From Candidatus Omnitrophota bacterium (GTDB taxonomy: Bacteria > Omnitrophota > Gorgyraeia > Zapsychrales > Zapsychraceae), in NCBI GenBank assembly GCA_020430005.1, contig JAGQKQ010000071.1, positions 1 through 8,697 of the forward strand: 8,697 bases of DNA. The letters are read 5' to 3'. A program made the translations under genes and the position numbers. Below are positions 8,401-8,697 of the stretch, piece by piece. The notes beneath the pieces are model-generated. The model saw only the letters and a list, made by a program, of their open reading frames with translations. It searched no databases and was not told the DNA's origin. Numbering within the stretch: position 1 is the first letter of the stretch; every line of letters begins with the position of its first letter.

Positions 8401-8657
8401 GCTTTTTCTTCTCTTTGCTGATTACGGCGATAACGGGCTTGATCCTGCAGTTTATCGTTAACCTTCTCCATTTTCTTCTTTGATTTTTTAATCAAGTCCT
8501 GAAGATTAACGATATAGCCTTCTTTGGCTTTTTGTTCTTTAAGGGAGGGTTCGACAGGTTCTTCATCCGCCGAATAAACATCGACGACAGACAGGCTTAA
8601 GAGGGTCCATAAAAGAAGTCCGAAGACAATAAAATGCCTATTGATTTTATTCAACAT
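2409..8657 (-). CDS. Giant secreted-type protein of lone TPR-like units on charged coiled-coil linkers; function unknown
   Basis: I do not recognise a named family. The 2082-residue product begins MLNKINRHFIVFGLLLWTLL, a basic start plus hydrophobic core ending near VDVYSA|DEEP, which reads as a Sec signal peptide without a lipobox Cys. The body contains 17 TPR-like units at about residues 85-130, 159-208, 250-300, 350-400, 425-476, 508-558, 615-665, 714-765, 815-863, 896-949, 985-1033, 1049-1096, 1241-1286, 1485-1535, 1615-1665, 1735-1785 and 1987-2035. The common pattern is YxxAixLYkxkxY, then eAxxxFxxV, then Pro near the end of helix B, then YKSTxKYLxxI. Between units lie Lys/Glu-rich helical linkers; 40 of the 80 residues at 1351-1430 are Lys or Glu. 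No cysteine is present. The tail is Pro-rich. A periplasmic or exported scaffold that presents TPR docking sites along a rod fits this layout, but is inference. The ATG at 8657 is chosen for the signal peptide, although the frame remains open to the window edge. Confidence 0.9.
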   Translation of the reverse strand: MLNKINRHFIVFGLLLWTLLSLSVVDVYSADEEPVEPSLKEQKAKEGYIVNLQDLIKKSKKKMEKVNDKLQDQARYRRNQQREEKAREYYQKAMLLYEEGKYEEAQDLWQKAIRITEHPEMKDYIRESVKKSKKKEAALKEAEKRRLERLEAERGYSAKDVEDHYQDAIKLFRQKNYLAAKEEFDQVEEMFPDHKATRSYLMLIARQIHEEQKELIEKQLKEDAFEKNKEKERWRENLAKKETERRSQLKEQAEGLYQEAIKLYKMRLFEDAKAKFKEVEWVLPDYKRTIRYLSRIDKDIETEKRKRMQDPEYAAKRRQEEERAINRLAENIKTQKSKRSDQGQEERKKEEAQFVYDAAVTLYKKGDYPQARTRFLEVENIVPDYKSTRKYLDKLQEEVAEIKQEKVEKFEKVLVEDQKKEWKSLKEELAFLYKDGVKYYKRKDYFLARERFNQVQERSPGYKSTEKYLSNIEKQIGPAHDYYLEGDITITDDETIKKAVQDRREQFEVEAKQKYEEALVFYERQNFVEAKNKFIQVEALFPAYKKTRDYLARIDDDIAGVNLSGDSSVMKISKKDPRRKMEAGSDSSKNNDRISQKGVSQSKDKDGLLANKERNRLIKEMYSQGITFYKNKQYPAAKARFEEVNKIKPGYRSVEKYLNNVEGKLTAVREKIQDNKKKYAVQDEEELRMQVKREKQKNQMLDQRKDGQLSQKEKAEQLKMKYKEAVRAYKDKNYEDAQNKFEEVNATVPGYKSTEKYLAKVNRLIWEQQNGEMPFKEGLRRQDVAELRQASYKTDFKIKPLSSPTSAARVNDERFNKAEKYYQAGVTYYEKGKYEAAQKNFEKAQELIPWYRDTKDYLKNIAFAQRARDWDHRYDTTKMERRQIDQKGVRDAKKLDSARDKFKKDYKLARKLYKQDRIIQAKAKFEELAKLDPDNKNIAQYIKNIDEKLAGRQKKQEKKEEKDTLRIEEAAKQRLARREKKEEEEFQKDLNAAEDLYKKGSLLEAQKRFEDLKKEDPYNESVLSYLDRIEKEILRLGEQELKEMREKEIYAERLAEAKKLYKDKKYSEARDLLKDLYKEDNFNEEVHKYMELAEEGLKQQKIEKEKAELAAKKEAERKKQYEEELVKVREEEEAARAAEAARYTWKKEYKKRKQKIDLMKQHLSSLSGDRRDEFEREIQQEVKSFKYFVRSRRDAAKNRRVLLREEKVENRQDQKREAIYEKQRRSKEKEGQKLVEDGRQKRFEEARGLYNEGQLKEAQDAFMKLQQDDPSRGDVEKYLKWIDAKLKIQEFESMLDEAQTASAEEETSSEDWQKEYDARRQKVAEMKEYLKTLPRKSRRSLKKKIKQEVAELEKMRKQKEKEEKLAKAAAKTEAENTEKMKPSDKTEKEQKKTSSAKEPKKMTKSMPEKKEKEPVEQMSKKELSEDVSQEISKEDHKGSREDRYNAFLREQEMREEEKQEKLRLARERLQKSIDNRKRDEQDRFERRVESLYREGITLYKGKKYLEAQSKFRMVDGMFPDYKRVRRYVVKTDQKIKEAFERSKTPEKKKELMDSWFDYYSENMGNLKESKEIKSENKEVAQKDAKEKTTKESVEVEPESEEVSNKQEDKDMKALRKEAEGIYEKAITLYEQGDFENAKLMFENYDLLLQKGGFSERYVMKAKKRLEKDRKKIDAKMKKEEVVDAKEQKEKDDWFKQYSEKAGVKESEPVKKESEPVKTEEKEKHKLTRKEQRQLQKEAKEMYKKAISLYEKEQFDEAKKLFESYDLLLKEGGFSERYVKKAKDRLEKDRRKIDEKIAKRKEKEQILASKRQKELSKGQERLEDIRQKELDLLKEKIDEREQRLLKEKEQLKKQMVELDDTRELTEGELSKIEKLEDRQKKREEHEKERIKAYEERERKRRAKLEEEKKEAQQKEASVVKAAKTADKADQKGSESKSTQVATNISPKGASMPEELETPERIPRGELERLVQQRREDLSEEREKLRQEFEASVEKLYGKAVQLYRDNQFDRSLNVFQEIDYMLPDYKQVRQYIAELQNRPKSLPPPPPAVVEETIVSPAPTPSREGLYRRDLITEALDAIEHGH
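2412..2546 (-). other. Pro-rich tail and C-terminal amphipathic segment of the giant protein
   Basis: After the last TPR-like unit, residues 2038-2060 are Pro-rich (LPPPPPAVVEETIVSPAPTP from 2041). The protein then ends with GLYRRDLITEALDAIEHGH, a short helix-like stretch with L, I, L and I on one face. This is the only part of the protein that looks like a disordered spacer plus terminal peptide, a layout often seen for docking or anchoring motifs. No known sorting signal (LPxTG, Por-type or autotransporter strand) is present. Confidence 0.55.
2916..3266 (-). other. Long coiled-coil linker with a leucine-zipper-like core
   Basis: Residues 1798-1914 form one long predicted helix with no proline. 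L1829, I1836, L1843, L1850 and L1857 fall exactly every seven residues, with L1832 and M1854 at matching second core positions. This is a real heptad pattern, unlike most of the purely charged linkers, and could mediate dimerisation. The flanks (about 1876-1908) revert to a nearly uninterrupted charged single-helix composition. Confidence 0.65.
3282..3455 (-). repeat. Type III TPR-like unit, copy 2 (unit 16) of a DNA-level duplication
   Basis: This encodes residues 1735-1792, with YKKAISLYEKEQFDEAKKLF, then YDLLLKEGGFSERYV and AKDRLEKDRRKID. It is the closest relative of unit 15 in both protein and DNA, at an exact 120-codon offset. This points to a more recent duplication than for the other units. 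Confidence 0.8.
3507..3548 (-). repeat. Tandem heptapeptide repeat KESEPVK x2
   Basis: Residues 1704-1717 contain two adjacent copies of KESEPVK. The two 21-base units differ only at three third-codon positions (GAA/GAG, CCT/CCG, GTA/GTT), so this is a short tandem duplication that has since drifted silently. Confidence 0.75.
3540..3581 (-). repeat. WFxxYSE motif, copy 2
   Basis: Residues 1693-1706 read WFKQYSEKAGVKES. The motif sits at the end of the linker after unit 15, as copy 1 does after unit 14. Aromatic residues are rare in these Lys/Glu linkers, so the matched Trp-Phe and Tyr stand out. Confidence 0.6.
3642..3815 (-). repeat. Type III TPR-like unit, copy 1 (unit 15) of a DNA-level duplication
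   Basis: This encodes residues 1615-1672, with YEKAITLYEQGDFENAK, then YDLLLQKGGFSERYV and a basic AKKRLEKDRKKID helix. Its DNA aligns without a gap to the segment exactly 360 bp to the left. In the best 60-base block (3661-3720 against 3301-3360) I count 47 identical bases. Confidence 0.8.
3951..3995 (-). repeat. WFxxYSE motif, copy 1
   Basis: Residues 1555-1569 read WFDYYSENMGNLKES. The motif follows TPR-like unit 14. The same motif, with a one-residue indel, follows unit 15, so it behaves as an appended module of the unit rather than random linker. Confidence 0.6.
4596..4724 (-). repeat. Non-TPR 'WxKEY' module, copy 2
   Basis: Residues 1312-1354 start with W-Q-K-E-Y, followed by RRQK...MK.YL.TL, a loop (PRKSRR) and I-K-Q-E-V. 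It is the partner of the copy 167 residues earlier. It lies after unit 13 and just before the long Lys/Glu linker, so the two copies flank unit 13. Confidence 0.7.
5097..5225 (-). repeat. Non-TPR 'WxKEY' module, copy 1
   Basis: Residues 1145-1187 start with W-K-K-E-Y, followed by R..QK...MK..L..L, a loop (SGDRR) and I-Q-Q-E-V. It aligns gap-free with residues 1312-1354, with 16 identities in 43. It predicts two helices joined by a short turn and is unrelated to the TPR pattern. It lies between units 12 and 13. Confidence 0.7.
8568..8657 (-). other. Signal peptide region of the giant protein
   Basis: Residues 1-30 have a basic n-region (K4, R7, H8), a hydrophobic core from I10 to about V25 and a small-residue end (V-Y-S-A). 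Cleavage after S29 or A30 would leave the acidic DEEPVEP start. No Cys is present at the cleavage zone, so it is not a lipoprotein. An uncleaved anchor is possible because the core is long and contains Trp17. Confidence 0.75.
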
Positions 8658-8663
8658 CTTCCT
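8658..8663 (-). promoter_or_regulatory. Candidate ribosome binding site of the giant gene, unusually close to the ATG
   Basis: The minus strand reads AGGAAG immediately before ATG 8657-8655. The AGGA core is only two bases from the ATG, which is shorter than the usual spacing, and five bases from the next codon, TTG 8654-8652. Initiation at that TTG would remove one residue and leave the signal peptide intact. The site helps place initiation here but does not settle which codon is used. Confidence 0.4.
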
Positions 8664-8697
8664 GTCGATCTTTATAAGATTTATTACGTGGGTAATG

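Larger units (their letters stand above)
2553..8405 (-). repeat. Array of 17 dispersed TPR-like units in the giant protein
   Basis: The units are single TPR motifs of about 34 residues followed by a third helix, not stacked tandem TPRs. Three subfamilies can be told apart by the segment after helix B. Type I has P-D/G-Y-K-S-T-x-K-Y-L (units 2-9, 14 and 17; for example YKSTEKYL at 462 and again at 751). Type II has D-P/N and then V or I-x-x-Y-L or Y-I (units 10-13; for example DPDNKNIAQYI, DPYNESVLSYL). Type III has GGFSERYV in place of the Pro segment (units 15 and 16). Unit 1 is divergent. From unit 2 to unit 11 the proline recurs every 77-107 residues; after that the spacing breaks up where other modules are inserted. 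Confidence 0.85.

Noticed and set aside
2409..8657. Resemblance to trichohyalin, caldesmon, TolA or SMC-type coiled-coil proteins
   Set aside because: The similarity is compositional (Lys, Glu, Arg, Gln). There is no Walker A/B or hinge as in SMC and no TolA-type C-terminal domain; the only specific repeat signal is TPR-like.
2409..8657. CRISPR-like or satellite repeat array
   Set aside because: The repetition is at protein level with variable spacing and diverged DNA. There are no identical short repeats with regular spacers.
8668..8696. Short inverted repeats ATCTT-TAT-AAGAT (8668-8680) and ATTAC-GTGG-GTAAT (8683-8696), and TATAAA on the minus strand at 8676-8671
   Set aside because: Five-base arms in AT-rich DNA are expected by chance, and a -10 element at 8676 would leave almost no leader. 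The window ends before any -35 can be judged.

Overview
The window holds three genes, all on the minus strand. In transcription order (right to left) they are: a very large secreted-type protein of 2082 residues built from lone TPR-like units on charged helical linkers (8657 to 2409); a 715-residue cytoplasmic protein of the YyaL/SPATA20 family, with a DUF255 thioredoxin-like domain plus an alpha/alpha barrel (2351 to 204); and the first 69 codons of an AsmA-family protein that runs off the left edge (207 to 1). No RNA gene, mobile element, CRISPR array or phage gene is visible. Nearly every base is coding; the only internal gap is 57 bp.

The AsmA-type protein and the large protein with an N-terminal signal sequence point to a diderm (Gram-negative type) bacterium with moderate to low GC. 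Nothing diagnostic of a phylum is present. Giant repeat and coiled-coil proteins of this kind are typical of poorly cultured lineages such as Omnitrophota or other PVC-related groups, but that is a guess from style, not evidence from a marker.

Right region (2409-8657): one gene that I cannot assign to a named family. I can see a signal peptide, 17 TPR-like units in three sequence subfamilies, two copies of a separate Trp/Glu-Tyr module, two copies of a WFxxYSE module, a leucine-zipper-like coiled coil, and a Pro-rich tail ending in a short amphipathic segment. The protein has no cysteine and is extremely rich in Lys and Glu. Its likely role is an extended envelope scaffold or tether, an inference from architecture only.

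Middle and left (1-2351): the YyaL/SPATA20 gene and the AsmA gene overlap by four bases (ATGA), so they are probably translationally coupled. The large gene ends 57 bp upstream of the YyaL/SPATA20 gene with no convincing terminator between them, so all three may be co-transcribed. AsmA-family proteins act in the envelope between the two membranes, which makes an envelope-related locus plausible. The link of the thioredoxin-like protein to that role is unclear, since it has no export signal and the giant protein has no cysteine for it to act on.
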